Positions 1 to 10,013 of a stretch of DNA of 64,000 nucleotides are shown here, one piece after another. The stretch is from Vitellaria paradoxa (Eukaryota; Streptophyta; Magnoliopsida; Ericales; Sapotaceae). Below the pieces are notes generated by a model. It ran no database searches and was not told the origin of the DNA. It was given only the letters and a program-made list of their open reading frames with translations. The stretch's first letter is position 1; each line of letters begins with the position of its first letter. A program made the position numbers and the translations under genes. Where the stretch lies: positions 40,262,419-40,326,418 of the forward strand of contig CM034239.1 of NCBI GenBank assembly GCA_019916065.1. The letters run 5' to 3'.

Positions 1-91
1 ATTTCTTTAATTTTTAAAAAAATTTAAAATATAAAAAAATAAATTTAATCATTTTAAAAAAACTTAAAAAATTATTAACTAGAAGCTGAGC

Positions 92-128
92 TCCCCCGTC
101 CCCCCCCCCCCCGGGGGGCCCAAAAAAA
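92..128. repeat. C/G homopolymer block
   Basis: A run of about 13 C is followed directly by 6 G, CCC and 8 A, after a short C5-G-T lead. This is highly unusual in a window that is otherwise mostly A and T. It can form a hairpin (C-run against G-run) and is also a typical site of sequencing or assembly error. A similar block occurs near 18522-18543. Confidence 0.8.
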
Positions 129-324
129 ACACTCTTAATTCCAGTTGCATACGCACAAAACTCAAGGGTTCGTGAATTAAAAGTTGTTTTTGACTTTTGA
201 TATTTGGGTTAACAAGGTTAATTTTACCCCATATATATATATATATAAGAGAATACTTAAGAGGTATATTTATACTTTTAATGGGATATAAGTTTTGATT
301 TGTGTAAAAAATTAAAAACTTAGA

Positions 325-660
325 GCTCATTTGGTTTTTTTTTTTATTTTTTATTTTTTGTTTTTTATTTTTATTTTTTATTTTTTATTTTAAACTCATT
401 TTTTGTTTTACACTTTTAAAAATAAAGAAAAAACTCAAAATATATTTGGTCACATGTGTTTTTAAAATTTATTTTAGAAAACAAAAAATAAACTTACATA
501 TAAAATGAAAAATGATAAAAAATTATTTTAAGCGTTTTTAATCTAAAATAAAAAAAATTTCAAAGTAATAAAAACAGAATATTTTCTTTTTCTTTATTTT
601 TAAAATTTTTAAAACATAAAATAAAAATATAAAACAGAAAAAATAAACCAAATACTACCT
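325..660. repeat. Dispersed AT-rich MITE-like repeat, copy 1
   Basis: This segment is clearly similar to 2850-3155 inside the intron of P450 gene 1. Both share the order 'actcatttt..., atttggtc..., ttattttagaaa..., cgtttttaatctaaaa..., aaaccaaat'. The ends carry CATTTGG / CCAAATA inverted motifs, as in many small plant DNA elements. The family cannot be assigned by eye. Confidence 0.6.
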
Positions 661-895
661 TTATTTTTTATTTTGGTACCCAGAACATACCTTGATGATA
701 ATTTCGGCATCCAAAACAAACCTTGATAAAAAAATAATAATAAATAAATAAAAATAAGAATAAGGACAAATAAAGGATAAGGCTATCCACAGGGACCACG
801 GCACTTTGGTTGGCCATAAGCAAAAAACATATCCTATCAACTGTTTATCCCTAATAGCCTAATAGGCAAATGCCAATCAATCAAACGGATTAAAG

Positions 896-3363
896 ATGGA
901 AGTTGATACAATATATGCAGTTCTCTCAGTTCTCCTTGTTCTTTTTGCTTTCAAGCTCTTGCCACAAGCTACAGCGCAGTTCCGCCGCCGCTGGAACCTT
1001 CCACCGAGCCCCCGGGCTCTTCCGGTTGTAGGTCACCTCCACCTCCCGAAAGAGCGGGAGCCCCTCCATCGAACTCTCCACCGACTCTCTCATAATCTAG
1101 GCCCGGTCTTCTCCCTCCGGTTCGGGTCCCGACTCGTGGTGGTGGTGTCGTCGCCGTCGGCAGTAGAGGAATGCTTCACCAAGAACGACGTCGTCTTAGC
1201 CAGCCGCCCTCGGCTCATGAGCGGGAAGTACTTCGGCTACGATCACACTACCGTCGCCAGTTCCCCCTACGGCGAGCACTGGCGCAACCTGCGCCGGCTG
1301 ATGGCACTAGAAATATTCTCCACCGGTCGGCTCAACGCATTCTTGTCCGTCCGGCGACACGAAACCACGCTTTTACTCCGGAGTTTGTACCAAAAATCAT
1401 TCCGTGATTTCGCTAAAGTCGAACTGAAATCCAAGTTTTCCGAGCTCAGTTTCAATATCACGATGAGAATGATAGCCGGAAAACGATACTACGGCGAGGA
1501 CTTGGCGAACCACGAGGAGGCCAAGGAGTTTCGAGAGCTGGTGATGGAGGTATTCAAATATAGTGGTGCTTCGAGTCCTAGTGACTACTTGCCCTTTCTG
1601 CAGTGGATTGGCTACCAAAAATTAGAGAAGAACATGGAGAGAATTCATAAGAAGATGGATTCGTTCTTACAAGGTTTGATAGATGAGCACCGACGGGATA
1701 GGAGCAACAACTCCATGATCGATCATTTGCTTTCCTTGCAAGAATCAGATCCCCAATATTACACTGACGTAATCATCAGAGGCCTCCTCTTGGTAAGCAA
1801 GCTCTGTGTAAAATCTAATTTTTTTTTTTTTTTTTTATAGCACGAATGGCAATATTATAACATTTACAAACTTATACTAATTTATACAACTAGAAACACA
1901 TCAATTATAAAAAATAAATAAATTACATCTACCTCCCTCTAACATTTGAATAATTATATTTAATACCTACAATATTTAAAAGTTACGTATGTCTATCTTA
2001 TTTTAAAAAGTGGTTAACATTGACTTCCTTCTGATAAAATTAATCATTAAAACTTAGGGGGTGTTTGGCAGCGCAAATTTTAACAATTTTTAGTCAAAAG
2101 TTATTAGTTGTAATTTTTGGTATATTTGGTAGAATAAAATGTAATTTTTAGTAATTTTTTATAACTTTTAGGTGTTTGGTGAACTTTTTACTGTAGTAGA
2201 GTAAAAAAGTGGTAACTTTTTGAATGTTTGGTAAGCTTTTTACTGTAATAGAATAGAAAAGTAACAATTTTTGTGTGTTTAGAAAGCTTTTAACTGTAGT
2301 AGAATAGAAAAGTGACAATTTTTGTGTGTTTGATAAGTTTTTTACTGTAGTAGAATAGAAAATTAACAATTTTTTGTGTGTTTAGTAAAACTTTTTGTAG
2401 AATCAATTATTGTAGTAGAGTAGAAAAGTGAAAAAAATTATCGTTCCACCAAATGCACCAAAAGTTACAAAATGCAACTTTTAGTACATTTTTACCTTTT
2501 TTTGAGCCTCCAAACAAGCTCTTAATATAGAGTGCGTTTAAAGTAAAATAGATAAAAATTATGAGTCAGATAAAAAGTTATTAATTTTTAGATATTTTAA
2601 GTATTTTTCAACAAATATCATAATTTCAAAAAGAGCTATAAAATGTTAAACTAATCAAAATTTTAGATATTTTTATATTTTATCCCACTCTTCTCACATC
2701 TTGTCAATTTTTTTTTTTTACAAAAATTCTTAAAACTTTTTGTTTTATTTATTTATTTATTTACTTATTTTTTGAGATTTTTGTTAAAAAAACTGATGAA
2801 AATATAAGAGAATGAAGGATAAAATAGAAAAACTATTTAAAATTTTAGGTGTCATATGGTATGTCTATTTTGAACTCATTTTTCATTTTCTATGTTTTGA
2901 AAATAAGACAAACAGTTCAAAACGTATTTGGTCTTTTGTTTTCAAAATCTATTTTAGAAACAGAAAATGAGCTTATATATGAAATATAAAATAGCAAAAA
3001 ATCATTTTAAACGTTTTTAATCTAAAACAAGAAAAATCTCAAAGTATTGGAAAATAGAAAACGTTAAACCAAATGCTTTTTCTATTTTCTATATTTTGGT
3101 ATTTTCAAAACATAAGATAGAAAACAAAAATTAAAAATAAAAATACAAAATAAATTCTACTTTAGTTATTTTAACATTTTTTGTTAAATTTTAATTGTTG
3201 ATGTTATTGGAAGAAAATTAATAGTAACAACATTTCAAAATAAGAGATGCAAATGTACCTTTTAAATATTATGAATACTAAATATAATTATTCAACTGTT
3301 AAGGAGAGGTAGATGTAATTTACTCTTATAAAAAATTATTTTAATTTTAATATAATATATAAA

Positions 3364-3394
<31 letters not shown>

Positions 3395-6033
3395 AAGTGT
3401 GTTTAGAACTCAAAAAAACTCAAAAATCTCAACAATTCTTTATAAAATTTTCCTCACCTTAAATTACATGAATTTTGATAAATCTCTATAAGTTTATATA
3501 TTTTTATAAATCTAACAAATTTTTACAAATTTCAATAAATTTATACAAATCTCAATAAAATTTCTACAAATTTTCAAAAGTTCTGACATAAAATGTCAAA
3601 AAATTTCTTACAAAATTCGTTTGAATGGACGAAAATTCATTTAAACAAAACTATTCATTTTTATTTTTTATGATTTGTGATTTATACTTTAAACGTTAAA
3701 AAAGTAATTCAAACCATTTTGTATCCTAACTTTTTGAGTTCCAAAATGTCTTATGTTAAACCACTGGCTACCCAAAAAATATCATTTTTATTTTTCACGT
3801 TATATATAACAATTTTATTTTTAATAAATTTTTTAACATTTATTTGTAAAAGCAGTACTTCACAATGATACTCAATGCTCCTTTGATAATGTTCTCGTTT
3901 ATTATTATTTTTTTTATATATGCTTATAATTTTTTTTAAATTGGTATCAAAAATAATTAGACCCAAAAGTTAAACGAAAAATTATGCTTTCATCCTTTTT
4001 TTTTTTTTTTAAAACACTCTTATCTTATCAGTTTTAAGCCAGACTTTGTTGTATCATATTAAAGTAATTTATTTTATTTAAATATTTTATTAAATTAAAA
4101 TTATTTTAAACAAAAATACTCTGGAACAGCGCCGTAGCACCTGATTTTAACCAGATCAGAATTTATAAAAAATAATATATTATTGTAATGACTTATATTA
4201 AAATTAACATATTAATTTATTTTAAAATAATTTTTTAACAAATAATAGTTACGTGATAAAATAATTTATTCTATTAAAATTAAAATTAATTACAATTAAA
4301 ACAATAATTTATGATTAAAATAATTTATTTTACTAAAATATTTATGATATTAAATTATTTTTTAATAAATAAATTAATAATTTATTATTAGTTTGCACTG
4401 TTTATTGATATAAATTATTTAAACTAGTCGTTATTAAAAAATTAAATATTTTTATATATAAATTAATTATACTTTATTTAATTTATTAACTAAATTAAAT
4501 TTAAAAAATAATTAATTATATTAATAGAAAATATATTTATTAAAGTAAATTAATTTTATAAAAATTTATTTGTTAAGATAAAGTTAATTACAATAAATAA
4601 AATTATAACAGAAACATGTTTGTTTCAAGGAAAGAAAACAACTGAAAGCAAAAAATTAAAAAAAAAATTCTTAAACATAAATAAAATGACATAAATATTA
4701 CTAAACGGACGTTTAATAAATAAAGATTTTCATTGCGTACAAGTCTTGACTGACCACAACATAAGTCGTGAGGTTGGTCTATGAGATAAAATCCCAAGAA
4801 ACGCCTCTCTCACGGGTTTAGTAGAGGGCTGTTTGGATGACAAAAACAAATTATAAGAAAAATGTAAAAAGTTAATATAAAAGTGATATATAATAAAATT
4901 TGATTGAAAAAATTGCTAATTTTTTGTAATTTTTGGTAATTTTGATTTTTTTGTTAGTCCAAACAGCCCCTCAATCCCTTAAATCCATTTTTAATGTTTT
5001 TAATTTTGATATATTCTTTTTTTTTAAATTTTGTTTATTTAATTTTGATATATTCTGCTTTTGCATTATTTTTATAGAATTACCTTAAATCATAATTCTC
5101 AATTAATAAATAAATAAAAACAAATTTATATTCATGTGAACTGTTCTGAATTTTTCTTGTGTAACAAAAGAAAAAAAAAAAAAAGCAATCTACACTAACG
5201 GTATATTAAAGTTTACTTTTATGTTTAATTCTTAAATTCACATTATATTTTGATACAGTGTAAAATTTTCCAAGGGCAACAAAATAAATTCCACGGTGAA
5301 ATAATAGGAATTTCCAATTAACTTTCAACCAAACAAGTACTACTCCTCCAATACATATCACTTTGATGATGCTAATTTAATAATCTGTAATGTTTAGAAC
5401 ATGATACTAGGGGGCACGGAAACTACATCACTGACAATGGAATGGGCTATGTGCCTTCTGCTTAATCACCCGGAGGTGTTGGAGAAGGCTAGAGTTGAGT
5501 TGGACACTCGTGTCGGAGGAGACCGCCTCATTGAAGAATTTGACCTTTCCCAGCTGCATTATCTTCGAGCTATCATCTCAGAAACCTTGCGATTGTTTCC
5601 GGCAGGGCCACTATTACTTCCACACGAGGCATCTTGTGACTGTAAAATAGGAGGATTCGACGTGCCACGTGACACGATGTTGTTGGTCAATGCTTGGGCC
5701 ATTCACAGGGACCCTGAGGTTTGGGATAGCCCCACGAGCTTCAAGCCAGAGAGATTTGGAGATGGAGAAGTACTGGAAACGCATAAATTACTGCCTTTTG
5801 GGATGGGAAGGAGGGTCTGCCCAGGGGCTGCGCTCGCCCATCGGGTTATGGGTTTGGGTCTCGGATCATTGATTCAGTGCTTCGAATGGGAGAGGGTTAG
5901 CGAGGAGAAGATTGATCTTACAGAAGGGAAAGGGATAAGCATGCCCAAACTTGAGCCATTGGAAGCTATGTGTAAAGCACGCGGCATCATGAGCAAGGTT
6001 TTTTTCGAGCTGGTAGATGATAATGATAATTGA
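896..6033 (+). CDS. CYP81-like cytochrome P450, gene 1 (two exons)
   Basis: Exons are 896-1792 and 5398-6033, joined by a 3.6-kb GT..AG phase-0 intron, giving 510 aa, normal for the family. The protein has an N-terminal membrane anchor (residues 5-28), a proline-rich hinge (PPSP), a C-helix WRNLRR, the I-helix GGTETT (304-309), the K-helix ETLR (361-364), PERF (416-419) and the heme loop [10 protein letters not shown] with the cysteine at about 440. All catalytic signatures are present. The order and spacing, and the phrases [11 protein letters not shown] and NAWAIHRDP, fit CYP81, a family of ER-bound monooxygenases acting on isoflavonoids, lignans, indole glucosinolates and xenobiotics. The substrate cannot be told. 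The start is chosen because the anchor begins right after it. It is the most divergent of the three genes and its intron is filled with nested repeats. Confidence 0.93.
2057..2521. mobile_element. Tourist-like MITE (TTA duplication)
   Basis: The element begins GGGGGTGTTTGGCAG and ends CTCCAAACAAGCTC, an imperfect terminal inverted repeat. It is flanked on both sides by TTA (2054-2056 and 2522-2524), the target duplication expected of PIF/Harbinger-type MITEs. It contains a 51-52 bp tandem array and sits within the left part of the larger inverted-repeat element. Confidence 0.7.
2170..2430. repeat. Tandem array, 51-52 bp unit, about 5 copies
   Basis: Units start at about 2174, 2226, 2277, 2328 and 2380. 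Each has the form 'gtttggtaagcttttt..actgtagtagaatagaaaagt'. The array lies inside the Tourist-like MITE and accounts for the spurious 73-codon open frame on the minus strand. Confidence 0.85.
2850..3155. repeat. Dispersed AT-rich MITE-like repeat, copy 2
   Basis: This is the same family as 325-660, in the same orientation. It is inserted inside the long-TIR element of the gene 1 intron. No terminal duplication was resolved. Confidence 0.6.
3398..3735. repeat. Dispersed repeat shared with the HD-ZIP gene intron
   Basis: This stretch aligns with 46549-46858 across about 300 bases. Shared blocks include 'taaattacatgaat', 'atttttataaatct', 'caacaaatttttataaat'-type runs, and a closing 'ttttttatgattt..tttacact..aa'. 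It is non-coding and of unassigned family. Confidence 0.55.
3870..5397. other. Rest of the intron of P450 gene 1
   Basis: This is extremely AT-rich intron sequence with one small MITE (4824-4972). No coding segment is recognised. The 3' splice acceptor reads 'tgtttag' at 5391-5397. Confidence 0.6.
4824..4972. mobile_element. Small MITE with GAGGG(G)CTGTTTGG termini
   Basis: The left end GAGGGCTGTTTGGATGAC and the reverse complement of the right end GAGGGGCTGTTTGGACTA form a terminal inverted repeat. Length is about 149 bp. No clear 3-bp duplication is visible, so the family is uncertain. Confidence 0.5.
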
Positions 6034-6309
6034 CTAAAATTTTTAAAATGAAAAATTTCCATTATATCAGTAAAAATATTAAAAAATAAAGCGATGGGTG
6101 TGCGAGTGCATCGTATATATCGTTCTGTTTTTTTTTTTTTTTTTAATATGAAATTTCTATTAGTGTAGCACTATTTTTCTTAAAAAATATTGGAGGTTGG
6201 CTCTTATGTGTTAATTTATTTTTGTACATTGTATTTCAATTTTTCTGTTCTTCTTCTATTAACGTTGTCTTCTCGTATTAGTTCTAATAAGTAATAAATC
6301 TCATATTTT

Positions 6310-6445
6310 CGGGCATCGTTTAGTGTGTTAAAAAAAAAATTTCTGAAAATCTCTAAAAGTTATTCATTTTTATCTTATTACACGAATTACGAACTTACAA
6401 CTTATCTTATTTTATTTTACTTTTTAACAATCAAAACATACCATT
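6310..6445. mobile_element. Member of the 'acgaattacgaactta' MITE family
   Basis: It carries the family core 'cacgaattacgaactta' followed by 'tatcttattttattttact'. Related copies occur at 8385-8552, 9555-9715, 47960-48120 and (reversed) 50880-51035. The ends are degenerate. Confidence 0.45.
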
Positions 6446-6962
6446 AATAATGGGTCTTCTGTACGTACAGCCTTTCATTTTTTTAATTAGGCACACAAAA
6501 ATGTAAAACAAAAATAAATCAATCAATGAACACCGAAATTTAGATGGTTTGAAATATTTAGCCGACATCCATAAGTAGAAAATGAATCTCCACTATGTAT
6601 CAATGGATGTACAACTCTCTCTCTCCCCTATAACTTTTTTTATCTCACTCTCTCTGTCGCTGCTCGATCTCTATTTGTCACAATACATTTGTTTGTACTT
6701 GAAAATAACAGTCAAACATGGATGAACACTGTCAAAGCTTATAAGAAGAAATGACTACCAAACTTAAAGCTAAACTACTTGCTGAAAATGGAAATCTGGA
6801 AATGAGACTAATAGATTGAAAAGCCAATAGACTTCGAAAATACTCCCACTGGGAGATTGTGTGGTTGATGAAACCAACCACCCTATCAGTAGCCTTGGTC
6901 CCTTTTTATTGGGATAATGAGTCGTTATGCTTAACCTATTTTGATTGATATATAACGTCTCT

Positions 6963-7905
6963 TGTTGAAAAATATGGTATTAAATGATAAATAGGTGAAT
7001 GAGAAATTATATTTCAAAAAAATACTTTTGAATTAGAAAGAAAATAATAAGGTTAAGTAAAAAGTGAGAAAACACTTATCTTATATTAGACAACAGACAA
7101 GAATTTGAGTGATTTATATATAATTACACTATTTAGGAGTGGTAATTAACTATTAGAAACACTATGTCTCACGTGCCTGTGCATGCAAGAGATGCAAATC
7201 CAACGTCCCAATGGAGGTTTGGCGAACTTTCGTTGTATGCAAGCACAACCTACGGACGCAAATGGCAGACTTAAAAGTGTGTCTTGCAAAGGGTCTAATC
7301 TTAACCCTTTGTTTTAATTTTTTCTAAACAGTTATAGATATAATTAGGAGGATTAAATCTGTGATTTAAATCGAATTAAATTCCAAGCAATTATAAATAT
7401 AATCAGGATGATTAAATCTGTAATTTAAATAGAATTAAGTCTACTGTTTACAAGTTTTGAATTTGAATCTTAAATACTGTAACAATAGTATTATTATAAA
7501 TCTAAATGGTTATAGAATTTAATTTGAATGCTGCAACTGCAATATTATTGCACAAATTTAAATTGGTTATATTCTGTAACAGCAGTTTTAATATGCTATG
7601 TAATTCCAAAATTATTCCGCTCACAAATTATATATAAATAGAGATACCCGTTTTGCTTTAAAAAAAAAAAAATTCTCTCCTCCTGTTTTGTTCTCTGCAT
7701 CTGCATATTTTTTATAGTATTCTATCTTTATTCATTGTTCGTTGAGAGCAATGAAGTGTTGTACTTATTTTATTGTTGTCAACCGTTGTATTTTGAGAGA
7801 CAAACGCTCAAACAAAACTCGAGCACTTATAGAAGTGACTAATTTGTTTCAAGGAAACTGTTTCTAATATAATTTTCGGTATTTTCGCTAATATAATATA
7901 TCGTT
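6963..7905 (+). mobile_element. Possible solo LTR of a Copia-like retrotransposon
   Basis: The stretch begins TGTTGAAAAATATGG, like many Copia LTRs. It has a TATA-like promoter 'tatataaata' near 7630, followed by a C/T-rich leader 'ttctctcctcctgttttgttctctgc' in pieces, and near the end a 'tgtttctaatataattttcgg' type sequence (positions 7859-7885). No primer-binding site, second LTR or coding region is seen, so a solo or decayed LTR is the best reading. The boundaries are approximate. Confidence 0.35.
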
Positions 7906-8384
7906 CAATATTGTAAAAAAAAAATTATTATAAAAATTTATTCTAATTTATTTCTTTATTGCAATTGTTTCACTAAAGTTAATTACAATTTTTAATTTTA
8001 ATTTTAATTTTTTTTTTTGGTAACATCTCTCACTTGTATCGATTGTGTCAGTCGGTCAAATGCAAATCTTGTTGGACCAGAAAATTGGCTGGACCATATA
8101 GGCATTTGAACGTCTAATTTTTAATATAATTTGTAGCAAAATTTGGTGAGTGAAATTTTTTGTAAGGTAAAATAATAAAAATTTTTAGTAATTTTTAAAT
8201 GTTTAGTAGAACAAGTAAAAATTTTTAGTGATTTTTGATCATTTTTAAGTGTTTGGTAAAACTTTTAATAACTTTTAAGTTAAATTAAAATAAAATGATC
8301 AATATACTCAATCAATTCAATAAAAATTAGTATTTTGATAACTTCACAAATCAACAATATTTACGACTTTTAGTATTTCACTAA

Positions 8385-8552
8385 GGGCTTGTTTGGCATG
8401 CAATTATTTACTGAAAATCTCTGAAAATCTCTATAAATCTCTGTTAACTTTATATCACATCAACTTTTTTCTCTCACTGCACGCATTACGAACTCTTCTC
8501 AAATCACAATTTATCTCAATTTATCTCATTTTTTTTTACTCCAAACAAACCC
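8385..8552. mobile_element. Tourist-like MITE, 168 bp, TAA duplication
   Basis: The termini are GGGCTTGTTTGG and CCAAACAAACCC, a 12-bp inverted repeat with one mismatch. TAA flanks both sides (8382-8384 and 8553-8555). The interior holds 'gcattacgaactc' and 'caatttatctcaatttatctc', the same core found in several other copies in this window, so this copy defines the family as PIF/Harbinger-derived. Confidence 0.8.
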
Positions 8553-9554
8553 TAAATACATAAAACAGGCACTAAAAGTTTGATGTTTTTTTTTTTTAAT
8601 TTTTTGTTTCCTTTTAAAACGGGACCATAGTTGCATAATAACGGCTCGTAAATCTGAATGTCACATCATGATTTATCTACCTGCCACGTGTCATCACACG
8701 AAGAGTTAAGGATTAATTTGGTATGACAACGTGAAAACCCTATATATATATATATATAGGTGGAGGGGAAAGAGAAAGCCAGTTAATGAATTAATGAAGA
8801 GAGCAAAAAAATGGATGAAACTGATGCATCAACGCATCAATACTGAGCTACCATTACCGCATTCATATCAGCACCGTTTGCAGTTAAATAAAAAAAAACA
8901 TATAAAATTTTTAAAATTTTTATAAATACAAATTACAAAATTATAAAATTTAAATATTTTATTCATTACATAAAATACAAAATATTAATTTTTATAAATT
9001 TATATAATTCTAAAAACATCCATCGTCTCTTAAAATCTCTAATGATTCAATTAAGTTATGTGAGGACCCTTTACTTTCCTCCTTGTTCAAAAGTACATAC
9101 TTATACATTTAAAAAAAAAAAAAAAAGAAAAGGTTGAGAGCATTTTTACAACTCGAACCTAACTCCTTGACCGCCTAAAAGTTAAAGAAAAATGCATTAG
9201 TAATTTTATACCTTTTTTTTTAAGTTATTTAAATAATTTTATTTTTTTATTTCTATGCTTTTCTTAAATACACTTTAATTACCTATTAATTATATATATA
9301 TATGTATTATTTTATTTAAATACCTCCTAGTTCGTCTATCTATCTAAATACATTTAATTAATTATTGTTTATTAAATGAGACAATTTCTTTAATCTTTCT
9401 AATTTTATTTATAAATTAAAAAATTATTAAACATTAAATATGATGTGTCCCTCTCCTAGAATCGATAGATATAATCTTCAAAAAGAAGAAAAAAACAAAA
9501 ACAAAAAACAAAGAAAGAAAACGGCCGATCTCAAAATTTTATAATATTAAGATT

Positions 9555-9715
9555 TCATTTGAAGTGATAAAAAATTTTTAAAAATAGTAAAAAACATTAC
9601 AAAATTTAAAAAATTATTTACTTTCTATCTCACTATACGAATTACGAACTTATAGTTTATCTTACGTTATCTCATTTTATCTTACTTTTTATTATTCCAA
9701 ACACTACCTAAATGT
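9555..9715. mobile_element. MITE of the 'acgaattacgaactta' family
   Basis: It shows the core 'tatacgaattacgaactta' followed by 'tagtttatctta' and ends near 'ccaaacactacct'. It is a degenerate relative of the 8385-8552 element and lies in the distal promoter region of P450 gene 2. Confidence 0.5.
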
Positions 9716-9790
9716 TTATAATTTAATTAAGATTGAACGACTTACGGAAAATTAAGTTCATAGTGTCAAAATTTTGTATTAAAACATTGG

Positions 9791-9798
9791 TATAAATA
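9791..9798 (+). promoter_or_regulatory. TATA box candidate of P450 gene 2
   Basis: TATAAATA followed by GG, 216-223 bases before the ATG. This would give a 5' leader of about 190 bases. The corresponding place upstream of gene 3 is interrupted by about 1.1 kb of unrelated sequence, so the two duplicates do not share this core promoter. Confidence 0.45.
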
Positions 9799-9872
9799 GG
9801 ATGGATTGATTCACACCCACCCATTCACTCACCTGGACTGACTCGACTCGGAGGGAAGACAGGAAAGCCGGG

Positions 9873-9935
9873 CTGACCCGCGGCTGGATGAGATCCGGGT
9901 CAGAACCGACGCCGTCATTCTCCTTCACTGCCTAA
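9873..9935 (+). promoter_or_regulatory. Leader hairpin and upstream ORF of P450 gene 2
   Basis: CTGACCCG (9873-9880) and CGGGTCAG (9896-9903) form a perfect 8-bp stem with a 15-base loop. The only upstream ATG of this leader (9888-9890) sits in the loop. It opens a 15-codon uORF that closes with TAA at 9933-9935, before the main ATG at 10014. If the TATA box at 9791 is used, both lie in the transcribed leader. The segment is missing upstream of gene 3. Confidence 0.4.
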
Positions 9936-9943
9936 AAAGGCAA

Positions 9944-9949
9944 GGTCAA
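9944..9949 (-). promoter_or_regulatory. W-box core upstream of P450 gene 2
   Basis: GGTCAA (TTGACC on the minus strand) lies 70 bases before the ATG. It is preserved at 19523-19528, 69 bases before the ATG of gene 3, within an otherwise diverged block. WRKY factors bind TTGAC[CT]. The function here is inferred only. Confidence 0.35.
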
Positions 9950-10013
9950 ACTAGCTCGGAACTACCTTCGAGTGCTGAACTAGAACCCAAGTCCAGAGCA
10001 ATATTCATCAACC

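Larger units (their letters stand above)
1..895. other. AT-rich upstream region of P450 gene 1
   Basis: No gene is seen here. The stretch holds a C/G homopolymer block near 92-123, a TA microsatellite near 230-247, and one copy of a dispersed AT-rich repeat at 325-660 (separate entries). The last 200 bases before the ATG at 896 contain a CCAAT-like motif (gccaatcaatc, about 870) but no clear TATA box, so the promoter of gene 1 is not defined by eye. Confidence 0.5.
1904..3345. mobile_element. Long-TIR DNA element in the intron of P450 gene 1, carrying nested MITEs
   Basis: The left arm (about 1904-2053) matches the reverse complement of the right arm (about 3176-3345) over roughly 150 bases, for example 'aaattacatctacct' on the left against the reverse complement of 'aggtagatgtaattt' on the right. 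Between the arms lie a Tourist-like MITE (2057-2521) and an AT-rich MITE (2850-3155) that inserted later. No transposase is seen, so it is non-autonomous. Long arms suggest a Mutator-like or fold-back element, but no target duplication was resolved. Confidence 0.6.
6034..9790. other. Intergenic region between P450 genes 1 and 2
   Basis: No gene is supported. It contains members of a short MITE family (6310-6445, 9555-9715), a Tourist-like MITE (8385-8552) and a likely LTR remnant (about 6963-7905). From about 9430 onward the sequence is homologous to the region upstream of P450 gene 3 (about 18160-18370), marking the left edge of the gene 2/gene 3 duplication. Confidence 0.55.

Noticed and set aside
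1793..1840. Extension of P450 exon 1 to the stop at 1840
   Set aside because: The extra residues past 1792 are low-complexity (poly-Phe) and a GTAAGC donor lies exactly where the two duplicates also have a phase-0 donor.
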